A stretch of 64,000 bases of DNA from Azospirillum sp. SYSU D00513 (GTDB lineage: Bacteria > Pseudomonadota > Alphaproteobacteria > Azospirillales > Azospirillaceae), in assembly GCF_017356015.1 (NCBI RefSeq), contig NZ_JAFIQV010000012.1:62001-126000 (forward strand), in the 5' to 3' direction. Below are positions 26,407-35,049 of the stretch, in pieces (within the stretch, counting starts at the first letter, position 1; every line of letters starts with the position of its first letter). The position numbers and the translations under genes are program-made. The notes below the pieces were generated by a model. The model saw only the letters and a program-made list of their open reading frames with translations. It was not told the DNA's origin and ran no database searches.

Positions 26407-26772
26407 ATGGGAAAAAAAGTCGCGGGCACCTGCTACCTGAAGGTGGATGGCACCCAATACGCCCTGCGCGGCGGGCTGACCGTCTCGCCGGACGCCTTCG
26501 AGCGCGAGGGCATCGCCGGCATGGACGGCGTGCACGGCTACAAGGAGACGCCGCGGGTGCCGAGCATCGCGGCCGACCTGACGGACACCGATGGCCTGTC
26601 GCTGGAACGGCTGCTCGCCATCACCAATGCGACGGTCACGGCCGAGCTGGCGAACGGCAAGACCTACGTCCTGCGCGAGGCCTGGACCAAGGGTGCCCAT
26701 GAACTCGACGCCGCCGAGGGGCAGGTGTCGGTGACGTTCGAGGGCGTGAAGTGCGAGGAGATGGCGGCATGA
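26407..26772 (+). CDS. Tail tube protein (Mu gpM-like)
   Basis: The 121-aa product opens KVAGTCYLKVDGTQYALRGG and ends VSVTFEGVKCEEMAA, the beta-barrel tube pattern seen after the sheath gene in Mu-type phages. It stacks as hexamers to form the inner DNA channel. AAGGAGG precedes the start. It is ATGA-coupled to the chaperone gene. Confidence 0.92.
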   Translation: MGKKVAGTCYLKVDGTQYALRGGLTVSPDAFEREGIAGMDGVHGYKETPRVPSIAADLTDTDGLSLERLLAITNATVTAELANGKTYVLREAWTKGAHELDAAEGQVSVTFEGVKCEEMAA

Positions 26773-27068
26773 CGACGGTGAACCTGAAGAAGCCGATCCA
26801 GGCGCATGGCGAGCAGGCGAAGAGCCTGACCTTCCGCGAGCCGAACGGCGACGACATCATGACGTGCGGCTACCCGCTCCAGATGCAGGGGGACGGGTCC
26901 TACACCCCGATTGCTGGGACGATCGGGAAGTACATCGCCCGCCTCGCCGGCATCCCGGCCAGTTCGGTCAAGACCCTCGGCCCGGCCGACTTTAACGCCT
27001 GCATGATGGCGATCATCCCTTTTTTCGGGGATGGGGATACGAGCCCGGTGCCGGAGAGCGAGGGCTGA
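26769..27068 (+). CDS. Tail assembly chaperone gp41 (zero-frame product)
   Basis: The 99-aa product of the zero frame begins MTTVNLKKPIQAHGEQAKSL and includes TFREPNGDDIMTCGYPL, typical of Mu gp41/GpE-type chaperones that bind the tape measure. Near its end the codons for IIPFF cross a slippery run at 27017-27026. A minor -1 frameshift there gives a longer product. The ATG overlaps the tube stop. Confidence 0.88.
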   Translation: MTTVNLKKPIQAHGEQAKSLTFREPNGDDIMTCGYPLQMQGDGSYTPIAGTIGKYIARLAGIPASSVKTLGPADFNACMMAIIPFFGDGDTSPVPESEG

Positions 27069-27199
27069 TCGAGCGCTTCTTCGACGTGGCGTGGGCCTGG
27101 AAGATGCAGCCCTCCGAGATGGGGCGGCTGACCATTTCCAGGCTCGTGCTGTACGAGGCGCAGACAGGCCGGATCGGGGAAGAGCTGAAGCAAAAGTAG
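26769..27199 (+). CDS. Tail assembly chaperone gp41', -1 frameshift fusion
   Basis: At 27017-27026 the run CCCTTTTTTC contains two overlapping X XXY YYZ slippery heptamers in the gp41 frame (C CCT TTT and T TTT TTC). Slipping by -1 opens a frame that runs to the TAG at 27197-27199. It adds RGLIERFFDVAWAWKMQPSE and LTISRLVLYEAQTGRI, a typical GpE-like C-terminal domain. The gp41/gp41' frameshift before the tape measure is conserved in Mu-like and lambda-like tails. The total is about 143 aa. Confidence 0.8.
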
Positions 27200-27242
27200 G
27201 GTGGCTGATCGGGCCGCCCTTCTCGTTTTCTGGGGGGCCGCT

Positions 27243-29555
27243 ATGGCTGGAAACTTTGCCCTGAAGGCCGTCATCTCCGTCGTCGATAAGGTGACGGGGC
27301 CGATGAAGGGGATCAACCGCTCCCTCTCAGGCATCGGCCGCCGCGTCGGTGAGATCGGCGCGGCCGGCATCGGCCTGGGGGCGGCGTTCGGGATCCAGCA
27401 AATCGCCTCCGACGCCATCAACTTCGAAGCGGCCATGGCGGGCGTCAAGAAGGTGGTGGACTTCCCCACGCCCGAAGCCTTCGCCCAGATGGGCGAGGAC
27501 GTTCTGGGCCTGTCGAAGCGCATTCCCATGGCGGCCGAAGGACTGGCCGACATCGTGGCCGCCGCCGGCCAGTCGGGCATCGCGCGGGACGAGCTGCTCG
27601 GCTTTGCCGAGGACGCCGCGAAGATGGGCGTCGCCTTCGACCTGACGGCCGATGTGGCCGGCGACATGATGGCGAAGTGGCGCACCGCCTTCAAAATGGA
27701 CCAGGGACAGGTCCGCGAACTGGCCGATCAGGTGAACTACCTCGGCAACACCGGTCCCGCCAACGCCGCCCAGATCAGCGATGTGGTGCGCCGCGTTGGT
27801 GCTCTGGGCGATGTTGCGGGCGTGCAGGCCAAGTACGTCGCCGCCCTCGGCGCGACGATGGTCGGCACGGGTGCGGAGTCCGAGGTGGCGGCGACCGCGA
27901 CAAAGAACTTCATGCTCGCTCTGGTGAAGGGCGAGGCGGCGACGAAGGGCCAGAAAGAGGCCTTCGCGGCGATGGGCATCTCCACAACCTCGCTCGCCAA
28001 GGCCATGCAGAAGGACGCGACCGGCGCCATTCTCAAGGTGCTGGGCGCGCTCCAGAAGCTGCCGGAACACAAGCAGGCCGCCGCCATGAGCGAGCTGTTC
28101 GGGACGGAGAGCATCGGCGCCATTGCCCCGCTGCTGACCAACCTCGACCTGCTGCGCGACAACATCGGCAAGGTGAGCGACGCGACCAAGTACGGCGGCG
28201 CGATGCAGCGTGAATATGACGGGCAGGCGGATACGACCAAGAACAAGCTGGTGCTGCTGAACAACCAGTGGACCGCCCTCAAGATCACCCTGGGCAACTC
28301 GGTCCTGCCCATGCTGGGCGGGATGGTCGGGCCGCTCGGCGCCATCATCGACAAGGTGGCGATCCTGGCGAAGCAGAACCCGACCCTGGTCAAGTATGCC
28401 CTGGCCTTCCTCGGCATCGGCAGCGCCGTGGGTGTCGCTGTCGGGGCCATCGCGTTGGGGGCCGGCGCCTTCGCGGCGCTCGGTGCGGCGGCCCTGCCGA
28501 TTGCCCTGATCGCCGCCGCGGTGATCGGGTTGGGGCTCGCGGCCTATGCCCTGTACGAGAACTGGGATGTGGTCGGGCCGTGGTTCAGCAAGCTCTGGGA
28601 TGGTGTCCGCCAGACCTTCGACGGGTTCGTGCAGTTCGTGAAAGCCATCTTCACGGGCGACATGGATGCGGCGTGGGCCGGGCTGCAAGCCATGGCGAGC
28701 GGCTACATCGCCTTCTATTCCACGATCTGGAACGGCGTGAAGGCGGCCTTCAACGCCTTCGTGGGCTGGATCGACAGCACCTTTGGGACGGATCTGGCGG
28801 GCAGCCTCGCGGCTGGCTGGGCAGCGGCGCAGGCGGTGCTTGCCCCGATCGAGGCTTGGGCAACCGCGCTGTGGGGCAGCGTCCGGCAGATCTTCTCCGG
28901 CTTCACCGCCTTTGTGAAGGCGGTCTGGGCGGGCGACATGACCGCCGCCGTGGCCGCGCTCCGGGCGGTGTGGGATGGGCTGACCGGCTACTTCACCACG
29001 CTCTGGAACGGCATCACGGCGGTGGTGTCCGGCGCTGTGCCGAGGCTTCAAGCCCTGGTCGCAGGGTGGGTGCCGAAGCCGGTCATGGATGCCTGGGGCG
29101 CTGTGTCGGGCTTCTTCAAAGGGTTATGGGACGAGGTGACCGCGAGCTTCCAGAAGGCGTGGTCCTACATCGAGCCCATCGTGGCGAAGATTGCCGCCGC
29201 GGTGGATCTGGCGAAGGGCGCGGTGGGCATTGTCGGCGGTGCTGCGGGAGCCGTTACCGGTGCCGTATCCACAAGCGCGTCGGCCGTGAGCAATGCGGCG
29301 ACCGGGGCGTGGAACTGGATGATCGGCGCTGATGAGGCGCCCGCCGCCACCAGCCCGGCTCCGGTCGCGCCCGCCCCGTCAGCGCCGGGCGTTGGTCCCA
29401 GCCCCGTGCTGGCAGCCGGGACGCAGGCGCAGCAGCTCCGGGGTGAGGTGAACGTGAACTTCTCCAACGTCCCGCAGGGGACGCGGGTGGAGGCGAGTTC
29501 CGAAAACCGGGGCGTCGATCTGAACCCGAATGTCGGGTACCGCTCCGTTTACTGA
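27243..29555 (+). CDS. Tail tape measure protein
   Basis: The ATG at 27243 follows GGGGGG and gives MAGNFALKAVISVVDKVTGP, a common tape-measure N-terminus. An upstream in-frame start at 27201 is less likely. The 770-aa protein has a TP901-like phage tail domain (residues about 60-330, with ELFGTESIGAIAPLL) and a hydrophobic stretch about 380-435 (AVGVAVGAIALGAGAFAALG). Repeated tryptophan-containing helices follow (LWDGVRQTFDGFVQFVKAIF and relatives). It sets tail length and leads DNA into the cell. The tail tube should be rather short for this length. Confidence 0.93.
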   Translation: MAGNFALKAVISVVDKVTGPMKGINRSLSGIGRRVGEIGAAGIGLGAAFGIQQIASDAINFEAAMAGVKKVVDFPTPEAFAQMGEDVLGLSKRIPMAAEGLADIVAAAGQSGIARDELLGFAEDAAKMGVAFDLTADVAGDMMAKWRTAFKMDQGQVRELADQVNYLGNTGPANAAQISDVVRRVGALGDVAGVQAKYVAALGATMVGTGAESEVAATATKNFMLALVKGEAATKGQKEAFAAMGISTTSLAKAMQKDATGAILKVLGALQKLPEHKQAAAMSELFGTESIGAIAPLLTNLDLLRDNIGKVSDATKYGGAMQREYDGQADTTKNKLVLLNNQWTALKITLGNSVLPMLGGMVGPLGAIIDKVAILAKQNPTLVKYALAFLGIGSAVGVAVGAIALGAGAFAALGAAALPIALIAAAVIGLGLAAYALYENWDVVGPWFSKLWDGVRQTFDGFVQFVKAIFTGDMDAAWAGLQAMASGYIAFYSTIWNGVKAAFNAFVGWIDSTFGTDLAGSLAAGWAAAQAVLAPIEAWATALWGSVRQIFSGFTAFVKAVWAGDMTAAVAALRAVWDGLTGYFTTLWNGITAVVSGAVPRLQALVAGWVPKPVMDAWGAVSGFFKGLWDEVTASFQKAWSYIEPIVAKIAAAVDLAKGAVGIVGGAAGAVTGAVSTSASAVSNAATGAWNWMIGADEAPAATSPAPVAPAPSAPGVGPSPVLAAGTQAQQLRGEVNVNFSNVPQGTRVEASSENRGVDLNPNVGYRSVY

Positions 29556-29563
29556 GGTGATCC

Positions 29564-30781
29564 ATGGCATGGCGTGATCAGCTACGCCCCGCGAGCTTTC
29601 GCGGGGTGCCTTTCTGCGTGGACGGCGACGACCTCTCCGCCGGCCGGCGCGGGCAGGTCCACGAGTATCCTCAGCGCGACAAGCCCTATGTCGAGGACCT
29701 GGGGCGGGCCACGCGGCAAATCTCGATCACCGCCTATGTGATCGGGCCGGACTACATGGCCGCGCGGGACCGGCTGCTCGGGGCCATCGAGGAGGGCGGG
29801 CCGGGCGAGCTGGTCCATCCCATGTACGGCACCATGCAGGTGGCCGTTGTCGGCGAGTGCCGGGTGTCCCACAGCAAGGACGAGGGCGGCATGTGCCGCT
29901 TCAGCCTGTCCTTCACGGAGGCGGGCGAGCTGGCGTTCCCGGCCGCCTCCACCAACACGGCGGCGACGACGGGGATCAAGGCCCGCTCCCTGCGGCAGTC
30001 GTCGGTGCTGGACTTCGCCCGGCTGTTCTCCTTGCGCGGCATGCCCGACTTCGTGGGGGACGCGGCCAAGGCGGACGTGGACCGGGGCGTGGCGGCCCTC
30101 CGGAGCGCGGCAGGCCCGGCCGGCGGGACGGCGTGGACCGGGCGGGCGCAGCGGATGGAGGCCCAGGCCGGCACGCTCGTGCAGGACCCGGCGGCCCTGG
30201 CGGAGAGCGTCATGGATCTGGCCGCCGGGCTCGCCCCCGCTGACCAGGCCGTCAGCCCCACGGCGTTCGGTGCGTCCTTCCCGATGGGCGTGCCGGCGGC
30301 CCTGCCGGCGCTCTCCCGGCTGGCCGCCTACAGCCCGCAGTCGCCCGCCGTCGCACCCTCCACCCCGTCCCGCCGGCAGCAGGCCACCAACGCCATGGCC
30401 ATCGGCGCGCTGTTCCGGCGGGCCGCCCTGGTGCAGATGGCGCACACCGTCGCGGCGGCCGACTGGCCCGTCTACGACGACGCGGTGCAGGTGCAGCGCA
30501 CCGTTGCGGCGCAGATCGACGCGGAGGCCTCCCGCCCGGAGGTGGCGGACCCGGTGTTCCGGAGCCTGTCGGAACTGCGCATCGCCGTGGTGCGGGACAT
30601 CGCGGCCCGCGCGCCCGGCTCGTCCCGGCTGGTCACCATCACGCCCGGGGCGGTCCTGCCCGCCGTGGTGCTGGCCTACGACCGGTACGAGGACGCGGAG
30701 CGGGGCGAGGAGATCGTGATCCGCAACCGCCTCCGCCATCCGGGCTTCGTGCCCGCGACTACTCTGCAGGTGCTGACATGA
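29564..30781 (+). CDS. DNA circularisation/tail protein (Mu gpN-like)
   Basis: The 405-aa protein starts WRDQLRPASFRGVPFCVDGD and continues with YPQRDKPYVEDLGR, the DNA_circ_N domain of Mu gpN. The middle is alanine- and proline-rich. The C-terminal part is helical with a final RHPGFVPATTLQVL segment. In Mu the protein belongs to the tail tip/baseplate. The stop overlaps the next start by four bases. Confidence 0.88.
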   Translation: MAWRDQLRPASFRGVPFCVDGDDLSAGRRGQVHEYPQRDKPYVEDLGRATRQISITAYVIGPDYMAARDRLLGAIEEGGPGELVHPMYGTMQVAVVGECRVSHSKDEGGMCRFSLSFTEAGELAFPAASTNTAATTGIKARSLRQSSVLDFARLFSLRGMPDFVGDAAKADVDRGVAALRSAAGPAGGTAWTGRAQRMEAQAGTLVQDPAALAESVMDLAAGLAPADQAVSPTAFGASFPMGVPAALPALSRLAAYSPQSPAVAPSTPSRRQQATNAMAIGALFRRAALVQMAHTVAAADWPVYDDAVQVQRTVAAQIDAEASRPEVADPVFRSLSELRIAVVRDIAARAPGSSRLVTITPGAVLPAVVLAYDRYEDAERGEEIVIRNRLRHPGFVPATTLQVLT

Positions 30782-31914
30782 GCGACGACAACCGGGTGCG
30801 CGTGACCGTCAACGGCACCGATTTCGCCGGGTGGAAGAGCGTGCGGATCGCGGCGGGCATCGACCGTCAGGCCCGCGACTTCGACCTGTCGGTCACCGAC
30901 GTCTGGCCGGGCTCCGATGTGGCCCGCCGGATCGGGCCGGGCGACGAGTGCAAGGTGTGGATCGGCGCCGACCTGGTGCTGACCGGCTATGTGGACGCCA
31001 CCCCGATCAGCTACGACGCCAAGCAGGTGACGATCAGCGTCAAGGGGCGGAGCCGGACGGCCGATCTGGTGGACTGCTCGGCGCTGAACGAGCCCGGCCA
31101 GTGGAAGGCCCGCAAGGTAGAGCAGATCGCCGCCGACCTCGCCCGGCCCTACGGGGTGGAGGTGATCGCCGCGGTGGATACGGGGGAGCCGGTGGCGGAT
31201 CACCAGCTCCAGCAGGGCGAGAGCGTGTTCGAGAGCATCGACCGCCTGCTGAAGGCGCGCGCCTTGCTGTCCACCGACGACGCGCAGGGCCGCATGATCC
31301 TCACCCGCGCCGGCTCCGACAAGGCGGGGACGGCCCTGGTGGTGAGCCAGAACATCCTGACCGGCTCGGCCGCGCTCGACTTCAAGGACCGCTACAGCGA
31401 ATACGTCGTCAAGGGCCAGAAGGCGGTGACCGAGGACGATGCCGATGACGGGGGCGACGACGGGGATATCTCCCTCTCCCCGGTCGAGAAGGCGGCCCAG
31501 GTGAAGTCCACCCAGCCTGACAGCGGCATCAAGCGGCGGCGTGTCCTGCTGATCGTGGAGAGCGGCCAGCCGGACGGTGCCACGGCCCGCGACCGCGCCC
31601 GTTTCGAGGCGGCGCATCGGGCCGGCAAGAGCTACCAGACCACCTACACCGTGCAGGGCTGGCGGCAGGGCGACGGCAAGCTGTGGGTGCCCAACCAACT
31701 CGTCCAGATCAAGGACCCGATCATCGGCTTCGACATGGAGATGCTGATCGCGGAGGTGTCCTACAGCCTGTCGGAGTCCGGCACCACCACCACCCTGACC
31801 GTCGCCCCGAAGGCCGCCTACGAGCTGCTGCCCGAGACACCGGGCAGCAAGAAGAAGCGCAAGGGCGGCGGCAAGGAGCCGGCCCTCAATCCCCCGATCG
31901 TGGATTTCGGCTGA
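30778..31914 (+). CDS. Baseplate hub protein (Mu gpP/gp44-like)
   Basis: The 378-aa product has the VRVTVNGTDFAGWKSVRI N-terminal strand pair, QARDFDLSVTDVWPGSD, and a middle beta domain beginning CSALNEPGQWKARKVEQI. This pattern fits Mu gp44 and related gpD hub proteins that form the trimeric ring at the tube end. A low-complexity DDADDGGDDGD loop lies near residue 220. The lysine-rich tail is unusual for a hub. It overlaps the spike gene by one base. Confidence 0.88.
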   Translation: MSDDNRVRVTVNGTDFAGWKSVRIAAGIDRQARDFDLSVTDVWPGSDVARRIGPGDECKVWIGADLVLTGYVDATPISYDAKQVTISVKGRSRTADLVDCSALNEPGQWKARKVEQIAADLARPYGVEVIAAVDTGEPVADHQLQQGESVFESIDRLLKARALLSTDDAQGRMILTRAGSDKAGTALVVSQNILTGSAALDFKDRYSEYVVKGQKAVTEDDADDGGDDGDISLSPVEKAAQVKSTQPDSGIKRRRVLLIVESGQPDGATARDRARFEAAHRAGKSYQTTYTVQGWRQGDGKLWVPNQLVQIKDPIIGFDMEMLIAEVSYSLSESGTTTTLTVAPKAAYELLPETPGSKKKRKGGGKEPALNPPIVDFG

Positions 31915-32474
31915 TGGACAACCGGCCCTTCTCCAAGCTGGCCGCGCCCCTCAAGCGCGGGCTGGACATGATGCTGGCCCGCGCGGTCCTGACGGCGGTG
32001 TCCTCGGGCAAGATGCAGGTGGTGCAGGTCAATATCCTGGCCGGCGAGACCAAGGACGGGGTGGAGCATTTCGAGCCCTACGGCTGGACCAGCCACCCGC
32101 TGCCCGGTGCCGAGGCCGTGGTCGGCTTCGTCGGTGGCGACCGGTCGCATGGCATGGCGGTGGTGATCGCCGACCGGCGGCACCGGCCCTCCGACCTGAA
32201 GCCGGGCGAGGTGTGCGTCCACGACGACCTGAAGCAGGAGGTCCGCCTCACGCGCGAGGGCATCGTGATCAAGGGCGCCGGCCTGCCGATCACCATCGAG
32301 GACACGCCGAAGGTCCGGATGGAGACGCCATTGCTCGAGGTGACGGGCGAGGTGCGGGACCGCTGCGACAGCGACGGCCGGACCATGGCGGAGATGCGCG
32401 AGGTCTACAACGGCCACACCCATCCCGAGAACGACGGCGGCGGCCCGACAAGCTCCCCGAACCAAGGCATGTAG
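31914..32474 (+). CDS. Baseplate spike/assembly protein (Mu gp45-like, gpV)
   Basis: The ATG at 31914 (TGATG junction with gpP) gives a 186-aa product with an OB-fold N-terminus (QVVQVNILAGETKDGVEHFE), the GDRSHGMAVVIADRRHRPSD strand region and a beta-helical spike. It ends in the iron-binding-type sequence HTHPENDG. Mu gp45 is the membrane-piercing spike. Length and order fit. Confidence 0.9.
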   Translation: MDNRPFSKLAAPLKRGLDMMLARAVLTAVSSGKMQVVQVNILAGETKDGVEHFEPYGWTSHPLPGAEAVVGFVGGDRSHGMAVVIADRRHRPSDLKPGEVCVHDDLKQEVRLTREGIVIKGAGLPITIEDTPKVRMETPLLEVTGEVRDRCDSDGRTMAEMREVYNGHTHPENDGGGPTSSPNQGM

Positions 32475-32477
32475 CCC

Positions 32478-32921
32478 ATGACCTACTTCGCAACGGACCT
32501 GTCCGTCGTCATCGACGGGCGGCCGCTTTCGCTCGACCTCGTGCAGGGCGACCCGCTCGCCCGCGCGGTCATCATGTCGCTCTTCACCTGGCGCCGGGCC
32601 TTGCCCTCCGACGCCCTGCCGGCGGACCAGCGGCATGGCTGGTGGGGCGACACCTACCCCACGGCGCAGGGCGACCGCATCGGCTCCCGGCTGTGGCTGC
32701 TGAGCCGGGAGAAGTTGGTCCCCGACACCATCAACCGCGCCCGCGAATACGCCGAGGAGGCGCTTGCGTGGCTCATCGAAGACGGGGTGGCGATCCGGGT
32801 GGAGGTGACGGCGGAGCGGATGGGGCTCGACGGCCTGGCGCTGTCCTGCCGGATCTGGCGAGCCGATGGGACCGCCACAGCGCTCCGTTTCTCAGACGTG
32901 TGGAGGATCTTGAATGGCTGA
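32478..32921 (+). CDS. Baseplate wedge protein (Mu gp46-like)
   Basis: The 147-aa product contains the gp46 pattern: GDPLARAVIMSLFTWRRA, DQRHGWWGDTYPTAQGDRIG, RLWLLSREK and a C-terminal strand pair. It belongs to the gp25/W-type lysozyme-like wedge group and joins sheath to baseplate. It overlaps the gp47 gene by eight bases. Confidence 0.9.
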   Translation: MTYFATDLSVVIDGRPLSLDLVQGDPLARAVIMSLFTWRRALPSDALPADQRHGWWGDTYPTAQGDRIGSRLWLLSREKLVPDTINRAREYAEEALAWLIEDGVAIRVEVTAERMGLDGLALSCRIWRADGTATALRFSDVWRILNG

Positions 32922-33969
32922 CACAGGTTTCGAGCGGCCAACCCTGGCCGACCTCATCGAGCAGACGCGGACCGACCTCCTGACGCGGCTGGCCCAGGAC
33001 GAGCTGCTGCGCCGCGCCGACGTGGAGGTGCAGGCCCGCGTGCAGGCCGCCGCCCTCCACACCGTCTATGGCTTCGTGGATTACATCGCGCGCCAGATCC
33101 TCCCGCCGACCTCCGACACTGACGTGCTGGAGCGGCACGCGGCGTGGTGGGATGTGGCGCGCAAGCCGGCGGCGGTGGCATCCGGCACCGTCACGATGAC
33201 GGCTACGGCGGGCACTGTGATCCCCGCCGGCACGGTGTTGCAGCGCGTCGGCGTCGGCGATTACCGGACCATGGCGGAGGTGGTCGCGCTCGACGCCGCG
33301 GCGTCGGTCCCGGTCGAGGCGGTGGAGCCGGGCGTGGCGGGCAACCTGCCGGCCGGCGCCCAGCTCCAACTAGTCAGCCCGATCCCCGGTGCCCAGTCCA
33401 CCGCCGTCGTGGTGGATATCTCCGGCGGCGCCGACATCGAGACGGACGCGGCCCTGCTCGCCCGGCTGCAAGAGCGGGTGCGCCAGCCTCCGCACGGCGG
33501 CAACCGGCGCGACTACGAGGCCTGGGCCTTGGAGGTGCCGGGCGTCACCCGTGCCTGGGTCTACCGGCACCGGCAGGGGCTGGGCACCGTGGCCGTGGCC
33601 TTCGTGATGGACGGGCGGGCCAGCATCATCCCGACGCCCGACGAGGTGGCGGCGGTCCAGGCCTACATCGACGAGCGCCGGCCGGTGACGGCGGAGGTGG
33701 TGGTGTTCGCGCCGATCCCTGATCCGCTGGCCCTCTCCATCCGCCTGACCCCGGACACCACCGCCAACCGTGAGGCGGTGCTGGCGGAGCTGCGCGACTT
33801 CGTGGCCCGCGAGGCGGAGCCCGGCGGCACCCTCTACCTGTCCCGCCTGCGCGAGGCGATCAGCACGGCGGCGGGCGAGACCCGGCACGAGCTGCTGACC
33901 CCGGCCTCCGACGTGGTGGCAGCGACCGGGCATATCGCCGTGCTGGGTCCGATCACATGGGTGCCGTGA
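32914..33969 (+). CDS. Baseplate J-like protein (Mu gp47)
   Basis: The 351-aa product has the classic Baseplate_J start FERPTLADLIEQTRTDLLTR. DTDVLERHAAWWDVARKPAA and the strand GTVIPAGTVLQRVGVGDYRT follow, then EVPGVTRAWVYRHRQGLGTV in the second half. It forms the wedge arms that link the baseplate to fibres. It is coupled to the next gene by a TGATG junction. Confidence 0.93.
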   Translation: MADTGFERPTLADLIEQTRTDLLTRLAQDELLRRADVEVQARVQAAALHTVYGFVDYIARQILPPTSDTDVLERHAAWWDVARKPAAVASGTVTMTATAGTVIPAGTVLQRVGVGDYRTMAEVVALDAAASVPVEAVEPGVAGNLPAGAQLQLVSPIPGAQSTAVVVDISGGADIETDAALLARLQERVRQPPHGGNRRDYEAWALEVPGVTRAWVYRHRQGLGTVAVAFVMDGRASIIPTPDEVAAVQAYIDERRPVTAEVVVFAPIPDPLALSIRLTPDTTANREAVLAELRDFVAREAEPGGTLYLSRLREAISTAAGETRHELLTPASDVVAATGHIAVLGPITWVP

Positions 33970-34634
33970 TGCAGGCGACCGCAGACGACTACTACGGCCT
34001 GCTGCTCGGCCTGCGCCCGGTCGGCCCGGCCTGGCCCGAGGATGACGACCTCCTGCGCGCCGTGGCCGATGGGCTGGCCCGCGTCCACGCCCGGTCCCTC
34101 CGGCTGATCGAGGAAGCCGATCCCCGCACGGCGGCGGAACTGCTGCCCGAGTGGGAGGCCTTCGCCGGCCTGCCCGACGACTGCACGGCGGGCGTGGACC
34201 TGACGTTGGACGAGCGGCGCGCGGCCCTGGTGGCGCGCCTGACCGCACGCGGCGGGCAGTCCCGCGCCTACTTCCAGGGGCTGGCGGCGGCGGTCGGATA
34301 CCCCGGCGCGGAGATCGTGGAGTTCCGGCCCTTCACGGTCGGCTCGTCCTGCGCCGACGCGATCAACCCGGACCCGTGGCGGCATGCGTGGCGCGTCCAT
34401 GTCCCCGACGACGGCGGGCTGACCGTCTTCGACGCGGGCAGCGCCTGCACCGCCGGCCTGCGGGCCTGGGGACGCCCGCTTCTGGAATGCGCGATCCGGC
34501 GCGTGCAGCCCGCCCACGGACATGTGCTCTTCGGCTACGGGGCCGAGGAGGTTCCGCCTCCGCCCCAATCTGTCGTCCGCTGGGACGGCGGCGCCACCGT
34601 CTGGGACGACGGCAACACGGTTTGGGAGATCTGA
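33969..34634 (+). CDS. Tail protein gp48-like (YmfQ/DUF2313)
   Basis: Starting at ATG 33969 (an in-frame ATG at 33957 is also possible) the 221-aa product shows the DUF2313 pattern. It begins QATADDYYGLLLGLRPVGPA and continues with LLPEWEAFAGLPDDC, LDERRAALVARLTARGG, SRAYFQGLAAAVGYP and a tryptophan-rich end. In Mu, gp48 lies between gp47 and the fibre genes and helps anchor fibres to the baseplate. Confidence 0.9.
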   Translation: MQATADDYYGLLLGLRPVGPAWPEDDDLLRAVADGLARVHARSLRLIEEADPRTAAELLPEWEAFAGLPDDCTAGVDLTLDERRAALVARLTARGGQSRAYFQGLAAAVGYPGAEIVEFRPFTVGSSCADAINPDPWRHAWRVHVPDDGGLTVFDAGSACTAGLRAWGRPLLECAIRRVQPAHGHVLFGYGAEEVPPPPQSVVRWDGGATVWDDGNTVWEI

Positions 34635-34637
34635 TCC

Positions 34638-35048
34638 ATGGCAAGCAAAATGAACCCCGGCAAGCTTGGCGGCTCGTCGCCCCGCATCTCGGACCTTGTG
34701 GAGCAGCTCACGGTCGCGAAGCAGGAAATCGAGGAGGTGCAGGCCGTCATCGTGGGCGACCGCGTGACCACGACCAGCGGTGCCGCCTACCAGCTCCAGA
34801 CCGTGAACGTGAACGCCGTCGTCGTGACCGGCAGCGCGGCGGCGAACACGGTCACGCTGCCGGCCGGCCTGATGACCCCCGGTCAGTCAATCGCCGTGGT
34901 GCAGTCCGGCGCCGGCCGCACGACCATCACCCCGGCGGCCGGCGTCACGATCAACAGCGTCAACGCCTCCGTGTCGGTGCCGGCCCAATGGCGGGCCGTG
35001 TCCCTGCTCTGCATCGCGCCCAACGCCTACGTCGCCTTGGGGGTCTAG
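34638..35048 (+). CDS. Hypothetical beta-rich tail protein
   Basis: The 136-aa product has a helical N-terminal part (ISDLVEQLTVAKQEIEEVQA) and then regularly spaced beta strands (YQLQTVNVNAVVVTGSAAAN, SIAVVQSGAGRTTITPAAGV). It resembles small phage tail or fibre-associated domains seen between baseplate and fibre genes. No family was assigned. It ends one base before the spike-like protein. Confidence 0.65.
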   Translation: MASKMNPGKLGGSSPRISDLVEQLTVAKQEIEEVQAVIVGDRVTTTSGAAYQLQTVNVNAVVVTGSAAANTVTLPAGLMTPGQSIAVVQSGAGRTTITPAAGVTINSVNASVSVPAQWRAVSLLCIAPNAYVALGV

Positions 35049-35049
35049 G

